Origin: Arion vulgaris
Taxonomy: Eukaryota > Mollusca > Gastropoda > Stylommatophora > Arionidae
Length of the DNA: 64,000 nt
Direction: 5' to 3'
Assembly (NCBI GenBank): GCA_020796225.1
Contig: CM036767.1
Location: 22,884,927-22,948,926 of the forward strand
The notes under the pieces: generated by a model
The model's input: the letters and a program-made list of their open reading frames with translations, nothing else
Told to the model about the DNA's origin: nothing
The model's database searches: none
Shown here: positions 42,301 to 55,495 of the stretch, piece by piece
Position numbering within the stretch: the first letter of the stretch is position 1
Layout of the letters: each line of letters begins with the position of its first letter
Translations under genes and position numbers: made by a program

Positions 42301-45300
42301 CTCTAGATATTTTCCTTGATATTCTTTCTTATTTTTATTGTTCTCTAGATATTTTTTCCTTGATATTCTTTCTTATTTTTATTGTTCTCTAGATATTTTC
42401 CTTGATATTCTTTCTTATTTTATTGTTCTCTAGATATTTTCCTTGATATTCTTTCTTATTTTTATTGTTCTCTAGATATTTTCCTTGATATTCTTTCTTA
42501 TTTTTATTGTTCTCTAGATATTTTCTTTGATATTCTTTTTTTTTTATTGTTCTCTAGATAATATTTCCTTGTATTCTTTCTTATTTTTATTGTTCTCTAT
42601 ATATTTTCCTTGATATTCTTTCTTATTTTTATTGTTCTCTAGATATTTTCCTTGATATTCTTTCTTATTTTTATTGTTCTCTAGATATTTTCCTTGTATT
42701 CTTTCTTATTTTTATTGTTCTCTAGATATTTTCCTTGATATTCTTTCTTATTTTTATTGTTCTCTAGATATTTTCCTTGATATTCTTTCTTATTTTTATT
42801 GTTCTCTAGATATTTTCCTTGATATTCTTTCTTATTTTTATTGTTCTCTAGATATTTTCCTTGATATTCTTTCTTATTTTTATTGTTCTCTAGATATTTT
42901 ACTCGATATTCTTTCTTATTTTTATTGTTCTCTAGATATTATTTCCTTGATATTCTTTCTTATTTTTATTGTTCTCTAGATATTTTTTCCTTGATATTCT
43001 TTCTTATTTTTATTGTTCTCTAGATATTTTCCTTGATATTTTTTCTTATTTTTATTGTTCTCTAGATATTATTTCCTTGATATTCTTTCTTATTTTTAGT
43101 GTTCTCTAGATATTTTCCTTGATATTCTTTCTTATTTTTATTGTTCTCTAGATATTTTCCTTGATATTCTTTCTTATTTTATTGTTCTCTAGATATTTTA
43201 CTTGATATTCTTTCTTATTTTTATTGTTCTCTAGATATTAATTCCTTGATATTCTTTCTTATTTTATTGTTCTCTAGATATTTTACTTGATATTCTTTCT
43301 TATTTTTATTGTTCTCTAGATATTTTCCTTGATATTCTTTCTTATTTTTATTGTTCTCTAGATATTTTCCTTGATATTCTTTTTATTTTATTGTTCTCTA
43401 GATATTTTTCTTGATATTCTTTCTTATTTTTATTGTTCTCTAGATATTAATTCCTTGATATTCTTTCTTATTTTTATTGTTCTCTAGATATTTTCCTTGA
43501 TATTCTTTTTTATTTTTATTGTTCTCTAGATATTATTTCCTTGGTATTCTTTCTTATTTTTATTGTTCTCTAGATATTTTCCTTGATATTCTTTCTTATT
43601 TTTATTGTTCTCTAGATATTTTCCTTGATATTCTTTCTTATTTTTATTGTTCTCTAGATATTATTTCCTTGGTATACTTTCTTATTTTTATTGTTCTCTA
43701 GATATTTTCCTTGATATTCTTTCTTATTTTATTGTTCTCTAGATATTTTCCTTGATATTCTTTCTTATTTTTATTGTTCTCTAGATATTTTTCTTGATAT
43801 TCTTTCTTATTTTTATTGTTCTCTAGATATTTTCCTTGATATTCTTTCTTTTTTTTATTGTTCTCTAGATATTTTCCTTGATATTCTTTCTTATTTTTAT
43901 TGTTCTCTAGATATTTTCCTTGATATTCTTTCTCATTTTTATTGTTCTCTAGATATTTTTTCCTTGATATTCTTTCTTATTTTTATTGTTCTCTAGATAT
44001 TTTCCTTGATATTCTTTCTTATTTTTATTGTTCTCTAGATATTTTCCTTGATATTCTTTCCTATTTTTATTGTTCTCTAGATATTTTCCTTGATATTCTT
44101 TCTATTTTTATTGTTCTCTAGATATTTTTCTTGATATTCTTTCTTATTTTTATTGTTCTCTAGATATTATTTCCTTGATATTCTTTCTTATTTTTATTGT
44201 TCTCTAGATATTATTTCCTTGATATTCTTGATTATTTTTATTGTTCTCTAGATATTATTTCTTTGATATTCTTTCTTATTTTTATTGTTCTCTAGATATT
44301 ATTTCCTTGATATTCTTTTTTATTTTTATTGTTCTCTAGATATTTTCCTTGATATTCTTTCTTATTTTTATTGTTCTCTAGATATTATTTCCTTGATATT
44401 CTTTCTTATTTTTATTGTTCTCTAGATATTTTCCTTGATATTCTTTCTTATTTTTATTGTTCTCTAGATATTTTCCTTGATATTCTTTCTTATTTTATTG
44501 TTCTCTAGATATTTTCCTTGATATTCTTTCTTATTTTTATTGTTCTCTATATATTTTCCTTGATATTCTTTCTTATTTTTATTGTTCTCTAGATATTTTC
44601 CTTGATATTCTTTCTTATTTTATTGTTCTCTAGATATTTTCCTTGATATTCTTTCTTATTTTTATTGTTCTCTATATATTTTCCTTGATATTCTTTCTTA
44701 TTTTTATTGTTCTCTAGATATTTTCCTTGATATTCTTTCTTATTTTTATTGTTCTCTAGATATTATTTCCTTGGTATTCTTTCTTATTTTTATTGTTCTC
44801 TAGATATTTTCCTTGATATTCTTTCTTATTTTTATTGTTCTCTAGATATTTTCCTTGATATTCTTTCTTATTTTTATTGTTCTCTAGATATTTTCCTTGA
44901 TATTCTTTCTTATTTTTATTGTTCTCTAGATATTTTCCTTCATATTCTTTCTTATTTTTATTGTTCTCTAGATATTTTTACTTGATATTTTTCTTATTTT
45001 TATTGTTCTCTAGATATTATTTCCTTGATATTCTTTCTTATTTTTATTGTTCTCTAGATATTAATTCCTTGATATTCTTTCTTATTTTTATTGTTCTCTA
45101 GATATTTTCCTTGATATTTTTCTTATTTTATTGTTCTCTAGATATTTTTCTTGATATTCTTTCTTATTTTTATTGTTCTCTAGATATTTTCCTTGATATT
45201 CTTTCTTATTTTTATTGTTCTCTAGATATTTTCCTTGATATTCTTTTTATTTTATTGTTCTCTAGATTTTTTATTTACCTTTATTCTTTCTTATCTATTT

Positions 45301-48300
45301 TATTGTTCTCTAGATATTTTCCTTGATATTCTTTCTTATTTTTATTGTTCTCTAGATATTTTCCTTGATATTCTTTCTTATTTTTATTGTTCTCTAGATA
45401 TTTTCCTTGATATTCTTTCTTATTTTTATTGTTCTCTAGATATTTTCCTTGATATTCTTTCTTATTTTTATTGTTCTCTAGATATTTTCCTTGATATTCT
45501 TTCTTATTTTTATTGTTCTCTAGATATTTTCCTTGATATTCTTTCTTATTTTTATTGTTCTCTAGATATTTTCCTTGATATTCTTTCTTATTTTTATTGT
45601 TCTCTAGATATTTTCCTTGATATTCTTTCTCATTTTTATTGTTCTCTAGATATTTTCCTTGATATTCTTTCTTATTTTTTTTTCTCTAGATATTTTCCTT
45701 GATATTCTTTCTCATATTTATTGTTCTCTAGATATTTTCCTTGATATTCTTTCTTATTTTTATTGTTCTTAGATATTTTCTTGATATTCTTTCTTATTTT
45801 TATTGTTCTCTAGATATTTTCCTTGATATTCTTTCTTATTTTTATTGTTCTCTTAGATATTATTCTTGATATTCTTTCTTATTTTTATTGTTCTCTAGAT
45901 ATTTTCCTTGATATTCTTTCTTATTTTTATTGTTCTCTAGATATTTTCCTTGATATTCTTTCTTATTTTTATTGTTCTCTAGATATTATTTCCTTGATAT
46001 TCTTTCTTATTTTTATTGTTCTCTAGATATTTTCCTTGATATTCTTTCTTATTTTTATTGTTCTCTAGATATTTTCCTTGATATTCTTTCTTATTTTATT
46101 GTTCTCTAGATATTTTCCTTGATATTCTTTCTTATTTTTATTGTTCTCTAGATATTTTCCTTGATATTCTTTCTTTTTTTTATTGTTCTCTAGATATTTT
46201 CCTTGATATTCTTTTTTATTTTTATTGTTCTCTAGATATTTTCCTTGATATTCTTTCTTATTTTTATTGTTCTCTAGATATTTTCCTTGATATTCTTTCT
46301 TATTTTTATTGTTCTCTAGATATTTTTTCCTTGATATTCTTTCTTATTTTTATTGTTCTCTAGATATTTTCCTTGATATTCTTTCTTATTTTTATTGTTC
46401 TCTAGATATTTTCCTTGATATTCTTTCTTATTTTTATTGTTCTCTAGATATTTTCCTTGATATTCTTATTTTTATTGTTCTCTAGATATTTTCCTTGATA
46501 TTCTTTCTTATTTTTATTGTTCTCTAGATATTTTCCTTGATATTCTTTCTTATTTTTATTGTTCTCTAGATATTAATTCCTTGATATTCTTTCTTATTTT
46601 TATTGTTCTCTAGATATTTTCCTTGATATTCTTTCTTATTTTTATTGTTCTCTAGATATTTTCCTTGATATTCTTTCTTATTTTTATTGTTCTCTAGATA
46701 TTTTCCTTGATATTCTTTCTTATTTTATTGTTCTCTAGATATTATTTCTTTGATATTCTTTCTTATTTTTATTGTTCTCTAGATATTATTTCCTTGATAT
46801 TCTTTCTTATTTTTATTGTTCTCTAGATATTTTTTCTTTGATATTCTTTCTTATTTTATTGTTCTCTAGATATTATTTCCTTGATATTCTTTCTTATTTT
46901 ATTGTTCTCTAGATATTTCCTTGATATTTTTCTTATTTTTATTGTTCTCTAGATATTTTTCCTTGATATTCTTTCTTATTTTTATTGTTCTCTAGATATT
47001 ATTTCCTTGATATTCTTTCTTATTTTTATTGTTCTCTAGATATTTTTCTTGATATTCTTTCTTATTTTTATTGTTCTCTAGATATTTTCCTTGATATTCT
47101 TTCTTTTTTTTATTGTTCTCTAGATATTTTCCTTGATATTCTTTCTTATTTTTATTGTTCTCTAGATATTTTCCTTGATATTCTTTCTTATTTTTATTGT
47201 TCTCTAGATATTATTTCCTTGATATTCTTTCTTATTTTTATTGTTCTCTAGATATTTTCCTTGATATTCTTTCTTATTTTTATTGTTCTCTAGATATTTT
47301 CCTTGATATTCTTTCTTATTTTTATTGTTCTCTAGATATTTTCCTTGATATTCTTTCTTATTTTTATTGTTCTCTAGATATTTTCCTTGATATTCTTTCT
47401 TATTTTTATTGTTCTCTAGATATTTTCCTTGATATTCTTTCTTATTTTTATTGTTCTCTAGATATTTTCCTTGATATTCTTTCTTATTTTTATTGTTCTC
47501 TAGATATTATTTCCTTGATATTCTTTCTTATTTTTATTGTTCTCTAGATATTATTTCCTTGATATTCTTTCTTATTTTATTGTTCTCTAGATATTATTTC
47601 CTTTTTTTATTCTTTTTTCTGTATCTTTTATTGTTCTCTAGATATTTTCCTTGATATTCTTTCTTATTTTTATTGTTCTCTAGATATTTTCCTTGATATT
47701 CTTTCTTATTTTTATTGTTCTCTAGATATTTTCCTTGATATTCTTTCTTATTTTTATTGTTCTCTAGATATTTTCCTTGATATTCTTTCTTATTTTTATT
47801 GTTCTCTAGATATTATTTCCTTGATATTCTTTCTTATTTTTATTGTTCTCTAGATATTTTTCTTGATATTCTTTCTTATTTTTATTGTTCTCTAGATATT
47901 TTTCTTGATATTCTTTCTTATTTTTATTGTTCTCTAGATATTTTCCTTGATATTCTTTTTATTTTTATTGTTCTCTAGATATTTTTCCTTGATATTCTTT
48001 CTTATTTTTATTGTTCTCTAGATATTTTCCTTGATATTCTTTCTTATTTTATTGTTCTCTAGATATTTTCCTTGATATTCTTTCTTATTTTTATTGTTCT
48101 CTAGATATTATTTCCTTGATATTCTTTCTTATTTTTATTGTTCTCTAGATATTATTTCCTTGATATTCTTTCTTATTTTTATTGTTCTCTAGATATTTTC
48201 CTTGATATTCTTTCTTATTTTTATTGTTCTCTAGATATTTTCCTTGATATTCTTTCTTATTTTTATTGTTCTCTAGAATATTTCCTTGATATTCTTTCTT

Positions 48301-50480
48301 ATTTTTATTGTTCTCTAGATATTATTTCCTTGATATTCTTTCTTATTTTTATTGTTCTCTAGATATTTTCCTTGATATTCTTTCTTATTTTTATTGTTCT
48401 CTAGATATTTTCCTTGATATTCTTTCTTATTTTTATTGTTCTCTATATATTTTCCTTGATATTCTTTCTTATTTTTATTGTTCTCTAGATATTTTCCTTG
48501 ATATTCTTTCTTATTTTTATTGTTCTCTAGATATTTTCCTTGATATTCTTTCTTATTTTATTGTTCTCTAGATATTTTCCTTGATATTCTTTCTTATTTT
48601 TATTGTTCTCTAGATATTTTCCTTGATATTCTTTCTTATTTTTATTGTTCTCTAGATATTTTTTCCTTGATATTCTTTCTTATTTTTATTGTTCTCTAGA
48701 TATTTTCCTTGATATTCTTTCTTATTTTTATTGTTCTCTAGATATTTTCCTTGATATTCTTTCTTATTTTTATTGTTCTCTAGATATTTTCCTTGATATT
48801 CTTTCTTATTTTTATTGTTCTCTATATATTTTCCTTGATATTCTTTCTTATTTTTATTGTTCTCTAATATTATTTCCTTGATATTCTTTCTTATTTTTAT
48901 TGTTCTCTAAAATATTGATTTCCTTTGATATTATTCTTTCTTATTTTTATTGTTCTCTAGATATTTTCCTTGATATTCTTTCTTATTTTTATTGTTCTCT
49001 AGATATTTTCCTTGATATTCTTTCTTGTTTTTATTGTTCTCTAGATATTATTTCCTTGATATTCTTTCTTATTTTTATTGTTCTCTAGATATTTTCCTTG
49101 ATATTCTTTCTTATTTTTATTGTTCTCTAGATATTATTTCCTTGGTATTCTTTCTTATTTTTATTGTTCTCTAGATATTATTTCCTTGATATTCTTTCTT
49201 ATTTTTATTGTTCTCTAGACATTATTTCGATGATATTCTTTCTTATTTTTATTGTTCTCTAGATATTATTTCCTTGATATTCTTTCTTATTTTTATTGTT
49301 CTCTATATATTTTCCTTGATATTCTTTCTTATTTTTATTGTTCTCTAGATATTTTCCTTGATATTCTTTCTTATTTTATTGTTCTCTAGATATTTTCCTT
49401 GATATTCTTTCTTATTTTTATTGTTCTCTAGATATTATTTCCTTGGTATTCTTTCTTATTTTTATTGTTCTCTAGATATTTTCCTTGATATTCTTTCTTA
49501 TTTTATTGTTCTCTAGATATTTTGCTTGATATTCTTTCTTATTTTTATTGTTCTCTAGATATTTTCCTTGATATTCTTTCTTATTTTTATTGTTCTCTAG
49601 ATATTATTTCCTTGATATTCTTTCTTATTTTTATTGTTCTCTAGATATTTTCCTTGATATTCTTTCTTATTTTTATTGTTCTCTAGATATTATTTCCTTG
49701 ATATTCTTTCTTTTTTTTATTGTTCTCTAGATATTATTTCCTTGATATTCTTTCTTATTTTTATTGTTCTCTAGATATTATTTCCTTGATATTCTTTCTT
49801 ATTTTTATTGTTCTCTAGATATTTTCCTTGATATTCTTTCTTATTTTATTGTTCTCTAGATATTATTTCCTTGATATTCTTTCTTATTTTTATTGTTCTC
49901 TAGATATTATTTCCTTGATATTCTTTCTTATTTTTATTGTTCTCTAGATATTTTCCTTGATATTCTTTCTTATTTTTATTGTTCTCTAGATATTATTTCC
50001 TTGATATTCTTTCTTATTTTTATTGTTCTCTAGATATTTTCCTTGATATTCTTTCTTATTTTTATTGTTCTCTAGATATTTTCCTTGATATTCTTTCTTA
50101 TTTTATTGTTCTCTAGATATTTTCCTTGATATTCTTTCTTATTTTTATTGTTCTCTAGATATTTTCCTTGATATTCTTTCTTATTTTTATTGTTCTCTAG
50201 ATATTATTTCCTTGATATTCTTTCTTATTTTTATTGTTCTCTAGATATTTTCCTTGATATTCTTTCTTATTTTTATTGTTCTCTAGATATTATTTCCTTG
50301 GTATTCTTTCTTATTTTTATTGTTCTCTAGATATTTTCCTTGATATTCTTTCTTATTTTTATTGTTCTCTAGATATTTTCCTTGATATTCTTTCTTATTT
50401 TTATTGTTCTCTAGATATTATTTCCTTGGTATACTTTCTTATTTTTATTGTTCTCTAGATATTATGTCCTTGATATTCTT
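39400..50480. repeat. 42-bp satellite-like array, about 11.1 kb, about 260 copies
   Basis: The unit is 'tatttttattgttctctaga' plus 'tattttccttgatattctttct'. It has 26 T, 7 A, 6 C and 3 G, strongly T-rich on the plus strand. Nearly every unit has an XbaI site (tctaga). Common variants are 'tattatttcc' (+2 bp), 'tattaattcc' (+2 bp), 'tattttttcc' (+2 bp), a one-T deletion in the T5 run (41 bp) and rare 'ttggtattc'. One unit at 41485-41515 carries a run of about 19 T. The array is open in a 14-residue periodic plus-strand frame that breaks at each +2 or -1 variant, showing no coding constraint. It ends at 50480 through decayed units. Confidence 0.99.
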
Positions 50481-50822
50481 TCATGTTTTTATTCATAATT
50501 ATTCATTCAGAATTGTGTCTATACCATTGCTATTTAGTGTGTGCTCCCTGCATATATTTTTTCCGTGTTACTCTTTACCATCAGTTATTTCTTTGATTTT
50601 CCAACCCATTAACACCATGTTCATTTTAAGTCTTTTTTTTCAGGATATCTTATTTCATGTACATTTCTTCCTTGTATTTCTTCCTCAGTTATCGTTATCA
50701 ATTTTTGTATTGGATAATTTTGTTTGACTGATCGTTCTTTTTGTGATTTTCTTTACGTGTTTATTCTTCATCTGCTCGCTGGTATGTTCATCTTTAAATG
50801 TATTTTCTTTATTTATTCCTGC
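50481..50822. other. T-rich spacer
   Basis: Unique-looking sequence with the same strong T bias as the 42-bp array. Possibly older, decayed array or the original seed region. Confidence 0.4.
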
Positions 50823-50992
50823 ATACGTTCTCTTCTCATACGTTCTCTTCTCATACGTTCTCTTCTCATACCTTCTCTTCTCATACGTTCTCTTCTCATA
50901 CGTTCTCTTCTCATACGTTCTCTTCTCATACGTTCTCTTCTCATACGTTCTCTTCTCATACGTTCTCTTCTCATACGTTCTCTTCTCATACG
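50823..50992. repeat. 15-bp minisatellite, about 11-12 copies
   Basis: The unit is 'cgttctcttctcata', nearly perfect. Open frames exist in several phases on both strands. Confidence 0.97.
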
Positions 50993-51074
50993 GTATCAAT
51001 ATAAAAGAACTATTATTTCTACTATACTATTGTGGTATTTGCAACATGGATCTACTGTACTCGCCACTGAATCT

Positions 51075-51420
51075 AAAGCTACTCGATTCGTTCCCCACGA
51101 TGAGGCAATCTAGGTATTTTTTCAGAGATTCCTGATCTCAGGTGTAGGTGAGATGAAATGCCTAATTCTGTTGGATACGGACATTAAAACATAGGTCCCA
51201 TGTTCATGTTGATCATATAAGCGGCCCTTGGCAGTTGAGAATCTTTAAGACTGATCAGCAAAGTCGCTTCTTCTTCTTCTTCTTCTTCTTCTCATACATC
51301 AAAGATTTTAGTCAATGATATAGAGTTCGTGCACTACCACTGAGGTCTTTCTAAGCTATCGGGGCACACAAGACTATGCACCGATGTGCACTGATGTTTA
51401 TATTAATCAATAAATCAACC
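51075..51420 (+). mobile_element. SINE-A with internal (CTT)n
   Basis: Head-like 'gctactcgattcgttcccc' and 'cctgatctcaggtgtaggtg', the middle block 'ggtcccatgttcatgttga', a (CTT)n run at 51270-51291, then the 3' blocks 'gagttcgtgcactaccactg' and 'gaggtctttctaagc' and an AATC-type end. The (CTT)n is not present in other copies. Confidence 0.75.
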
Positions 51421-51606
51421 AATCTTATGCTGAGACAGCATAAACTGATAATATTGATATTTCTTCAAATTGTGATTAGTGTAAACATTGTTACTCAAAC
51501 TATCTTCAGTAATTCTTATTATTGTTTATGAAAATGAAAAGGTTTCAGAATCAAATATTAATGAACATATTTTCATTGATTGACATCTTTATTAACAATT
51601 TTCCCG
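51421..51606. other. Short unassigned spacer
   Basis: No supported feature. Confidence 0.4.
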
Positions 51607-51695
51607 TAGACATTTCCTACTTTACTGTATGTAGACATTTCAGACGTTACGGTATGTAGACATTTCAGACTTTACGGTACGAAGTCATTTCACTT
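51607..51695. repeat. 25-bp tandem repeat, 3 to 4 copies
   Basis: The unit is 'gtagacatttcagactttac' plus 'ggtat', decaying at the right end. Confidence 0.9.
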
Positions 51696-51699
51696 CACA

Positions 51700-51865
51700 T
51701 ATCTAGAACCTAGTGTGCAGGAAGTAAGTGGGTCAGTTCCTTTCCTAACGTGTGCAGCGTTGAGTTTGAGATTGAACCAACAACATCTTGTGCCTTAGCC
51801 GATAAGTGAATGCTTACTACGCTAATCATATCGTAGTCACGTAGTCACGTAGTCACAAGGGAAAT
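51700..51865 (-). mobile_element. SINE-E head, copy 2, plus 9-bp repeat
   Basis: It shares 'gggtcagttcctttcctaac', 'gagattgaacc' and 'atcttgtgccttagccgata' with 6040-6155. On the minus strand 'ggttcaatctc' is B-box-like. A three-copy 'tagtcacg' repeat closes it at 51833-51858. Confidence 0.58.
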
Positions 51866-51954
51866 GTGGCGAACAACTTTTGAGATCTTATTAATTCACG
51901 AGGAGCGGAGAGGAATCAGTTAGAAACAATATTGATAACAATATAGTAAAATGT

Positions 51955-54845
51955 GAACCTCAACTACTACTATATGAAGTAAAGTGGGAAGTTCAACTAC
52001 TACTATATGAAGTAAAATGAGAACCTCAACTACTACTATATGAAGTAAAATGAGAACCTCAACTACTACTATATGAAGTAAAATGAGAACCTCAACTACT
52101 ACAATATGAAGTAAAATGAGAACCTCAACTACTACTATATGAGTAAAATGAGAACCTCAACTACTACTATATGAGTAAAATGTGAACCTCAACTACTACT
52201 ATATGAGTAAAATGAGGGAAACCTCAACTACTACTATATGAAGTAAAATGAGAACCTCAACTACTACTATATGAAGTAAAATGAGAACTTCAACTACTAC
52301 TATATGAAGTAAAATGAGAACCTCAACTACTACAATATGAAGTAAAATGAGAACCTCAACTACTACTATATGAAGTAAATGAGAACCTCAACTACTACTA
52401 TATGAAGTAAATGTGAACCTCAACTACTACTATGAGTAAAATGTGAACCTCAACTACTACTATATGAAGTAAAATGAGAACCTCAACTACTACTATATGA
52501 AGTAAAATGAGAACTTCAACTACTACTATATGAAGTAAAATGTGAACCTCAACTACTACTATATGAAGTAAAATGAGAACCTCAACTACTACTATATGAA
52601 GTAAAATGAGAACCTCAACTACTACTATATGAAGTAAAATGTGAACTTCAACTACTACTATATGAAGTAAAATGTGAACCTCAACTACTACTATATGAAG
52701 TAAAGTGGGAAGTTCAACTACTACTATATGAAGTAAAGTGGGAAGTTCAACTACTACTATATGAAGTAAAATGTGAACCTCAACTACTACTATATGAAGT
52801 AAAGTGGGAAGTTCAACTACTACTATATGAAGTAAAATGTGAACCTCAACTACTACTATATGAAGTAAAGTGGGAAGTTCAACTACTACTATATGAAGTA
52901 AAATGAGAACCTCAACTACTACTATATGAAGTAAAATGTGAACCTCAACTACTACTATATGAAGTAAAATGTGAACCTCAACTACTACTATGAGTAAAAT
53001 GTGAACCTCAACTACTACTATATGAAGTAAAATGGGAACCTCAACTACTACTATGATGAGTAAATGAGAACCTCAACTACTACTATATGAAGTAAAATGG
53101 GAACCTCAACTACTACTATATGAAGTAAAATGTGAACCTCAACTACTACTATATGAAGTAAAATGAGAACCTCAACTACTACTATATGAAGTAAAATGTG
53201 AACCTCAACTACTACTATATGAAGTAAAATGAGAACCTCAACTACTACTATATGAAGTAAAATGAGAACCTCAACTACTACTATATGAAGTAAAATGAGA
53301 ACCTCAACTACTACTATATGAGTAAAATGAGAACCTCAACTACTACTATATGAGTAAATGAGGGAAACCTCAACTACTACTATATGAAGTAAAATGAGAA
53401 CCTCAACTACTACTATATGAAGTAAAATGTGAACCTCAACTACTACTATATGAAGTAAAATGAGAACCTCAACTACTACTATATGAAGTAAAATGAGAAC
53501 CTCAACTACTACTATATGAAGTAAAATGTGAACTTCAACTACTACTATATGAAGTAAAATGTGAACCTCAACTACTACTATATGAAGTAAAGTGGGAAGT
53601 TCAACTACTACTATATGAAGTAAAGTGGGAAGTTCAACTACTACTATATGAAGTAAAATGTGAACCTCAACTACTACTATATGAAGTAAAGTGGGAAGTT
53701 CAACTACTACTATATGAAGTAAAATGTGAACCTCAACTACTACTATATGAAGTAAAATGAGAACCTCAACTACTACTATATGAAGTAAAATGTGAACCTC
53801 AACTACTACTATATGAAGTAAAATGAGAACCTCAACTACTACTATATGAAGTAAAATGAGAACCTCAACTACTACTATATGAAGTAAAATGAGAACCTCA
53901 ACTACTACTATATGAAGTAAAGTGGGAAGTTCAACTACTACTATATGAAGTAAAATGTGAACCTCAACTACTACTATATGAAGTAAAGTGGGAAGTTCAA
54001 CTACTACTATATGAAGTAAAATGTGAACCTCAACTACTACTATATGAAGTAAAGTGGGAAGTTCAACTACTACTATATGAAGTAAAATGAGAACCTCAAC
54101 TACTACTATATGAGTAAAATGTGAGACCTCAACTACTACTATATGAAGTAAAATGTGAACCTCAACTACTACTATATGAAGTAAAGTGGGAACCTCAACT
54201 ACTACTATATGAAGTAAAATGTGAACATCAACTACTACTATATGAAGTAAAATGAGAACCTCAACTACTACTATATGAAGTAAAATGAGAACCTCAACTA
54301 CTACTATATGAAGTAAAATGAGAACCTCAACTACTACTATATGAAGTAAAATGAGAACCTCAACTACTACTATATGAAGTAAAATGTGAACTTCAACTAC
54401 TACTATATGAAGTAAAATGTGAACCTCAACTACTACTATATGAAGTAAAGTGGGAACCTCAACTACTACTATATGAAGTAAAATGTGAACATCAACTACT
54501 ACTATATGAAGTAAAATGTGAACCTCAACTACTACTATATGAAGTAAAATGTGAACCTCAACTACTACTATATGAAGTAAAATGAGAACCTCAACTACTA
54601 CTATATGAAGTAAAATGAGAACCTCAACTACTACTATATGAAGTAAAATGTGAACCTCAACTACTACTATATGAAGTAAAATGTGAACTTCAACTACTAC
54701 TATATGAAGTAAAATGTGAACTTCAACTACTACTATATGAAGTAAAATGTGAACTTCAACTACTACTATATGAAGTAAAATGAGAACCTCAACTACTACT
54801 ATATGAAGTAAAATGAGAACCTCAACTAGTACTATATGAAGTAAA
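51955..54845. repeat. 33-bp minisatellite, about 88 copies, with higher-order structure
   Basis: The unit is 'cctcaactactactatatga' plus 'agtaaaatgagaa'. Variants at the unit end are 'gagaacctc', 'gtgaacctc', 'gtgaacttc', 'gtgggaagttc' and 'gtgaacatc', plus short forms missing 'a' or 'at'. Nine consecutive variants occur in the same order near 52590-52850 and 53480-53740. The pair 'gtgggaacctc' then 'gtgaacatc' recurs 264 bp (8 units) apart at 54181 and 54445. An 11-residue periodic minus-strand frame of 543 codons is an artefact. Confidence 0.98.
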
Positions 54846-55000
54846 ATGGACAAACTGAATAGTGACAAGGCTCCAGGGTACGGTGAAATAACAACAGATC
54901 GTATTAAGGCAGAGAGAAAATAGAGCCTGCAAAGATATAATGCATTATATAAGAAAATATGGCACAATGGAATTTGCTCCCAAAAAAACTAGAGAACTAT
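54843..55000 (+). mobile_element. LINE reverse-transcriptase finger remnant
   Basis: It follows the 33-bp array without a gap. It reads Leu-Asn-Ser-Asp-Lys-Ala-Pro-Gly-Tyr-Gly-Glu-Ile-Thr, the 'Lys-Ala-Pro-Gly' motif at the start of LINE reverse transcriptases. After one in-frame stop comes Lys-Lys-Ile-Trp-His-Asn-Gly. It is the only piece in the window from the front of a LINE polymerase. Confidence 0.65.
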
Positions 55001-55004
55001 TCAA

Positions 55005-55090
55005 GTATTCAAGAAGTAGCATGTCACTTGTGCAACGTCGCGTTCCTCACAGCCCGCGCCTGACAAACTGTCTGTATCTACCAAGTGCTC
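55005..55090 (-). mobile_element. LINE ORF2 extreme C-terminus
   Basis: 'gtagcatgtcacttgtgcaa', 'cgtcgcgttcctcacagccc' and 'tgacaaactgtctgt' match 18771-18850 in order, where the LINE context is clearer. Opposite in orientation to the preceding polymerase fragment. Confidence 0.65.
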
Positions 55091-55149
55091 ATGCCTCCTA
55101 TACGTATATATAATATAATATAATATATATATTATTTTTCTTCACCGCT

Positions 55150-55495
55150 CAACTCCCAACAGAACAGGACTTTAATATACGTCTTACAGCTCTTCCTCTA
55201 TCTTGCCATCCCTTCCAATTCTGTCCATGTTTTACCTCATCTTTTAATATCAGTTTCCAGCTTTCTTCTCCATGTATGTCTAGGGCTTCTCATTCGCCTC
55301 TTTCCATGCGGCTTCCTAAACAGTGCCTGTCTTGCAATGATTCCAATCGGTCTTCTATCCATCGCCTATTCCTTAGCACTTTCTCCACTGTTATCTGCTT
55401 AGTTCTTTCTTCGAGTTCCTCGTTCGGAATCTTATCATACCATCTCAGTCCATTTATGAAGGGCTGTAGTTTTGCTGGTGATAAATATATATATA
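55150..55495 (-). mobile_element. LINE ORF2 post-RT remnant
   Basis: The minus strand encodes Leu-Gln-Pro-Phe-Ile-Asn-Gly-Leu-Arg-Trp-Tyr-Asp-Lys-Ile-Pro-Asn-Glu-Glu-Leu, then Arg-Asn-Arg-Arg-Trp, Leu-Glu-Ser-Leu-Gln-Asp and Gly-Glu near 55285. This matches the pattern between the LINE polymerase and its basic Gly-Arg motif. Both ends are truncated. Confidence 0.75.

Noticed and set aside
39329..50727. Series of short Phe/Leu/Tyr-rich, membrane-like frames
   Set aside because: All are slices of the 42-bp array, broken wherever a +2 or -1 bp variant occurs.
50724..51135. Three overlapping frames of 68-130 codons
   Set aside because: All are read through the 15-bp array in different phases.
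53336..54967. Minus-strand open frame of 543 codons
   Set aside because: An 11-residue periodic translation of the 33-bp array. The apparent N-terminal 50 residues come from the opposite strand of a LINE remnant.
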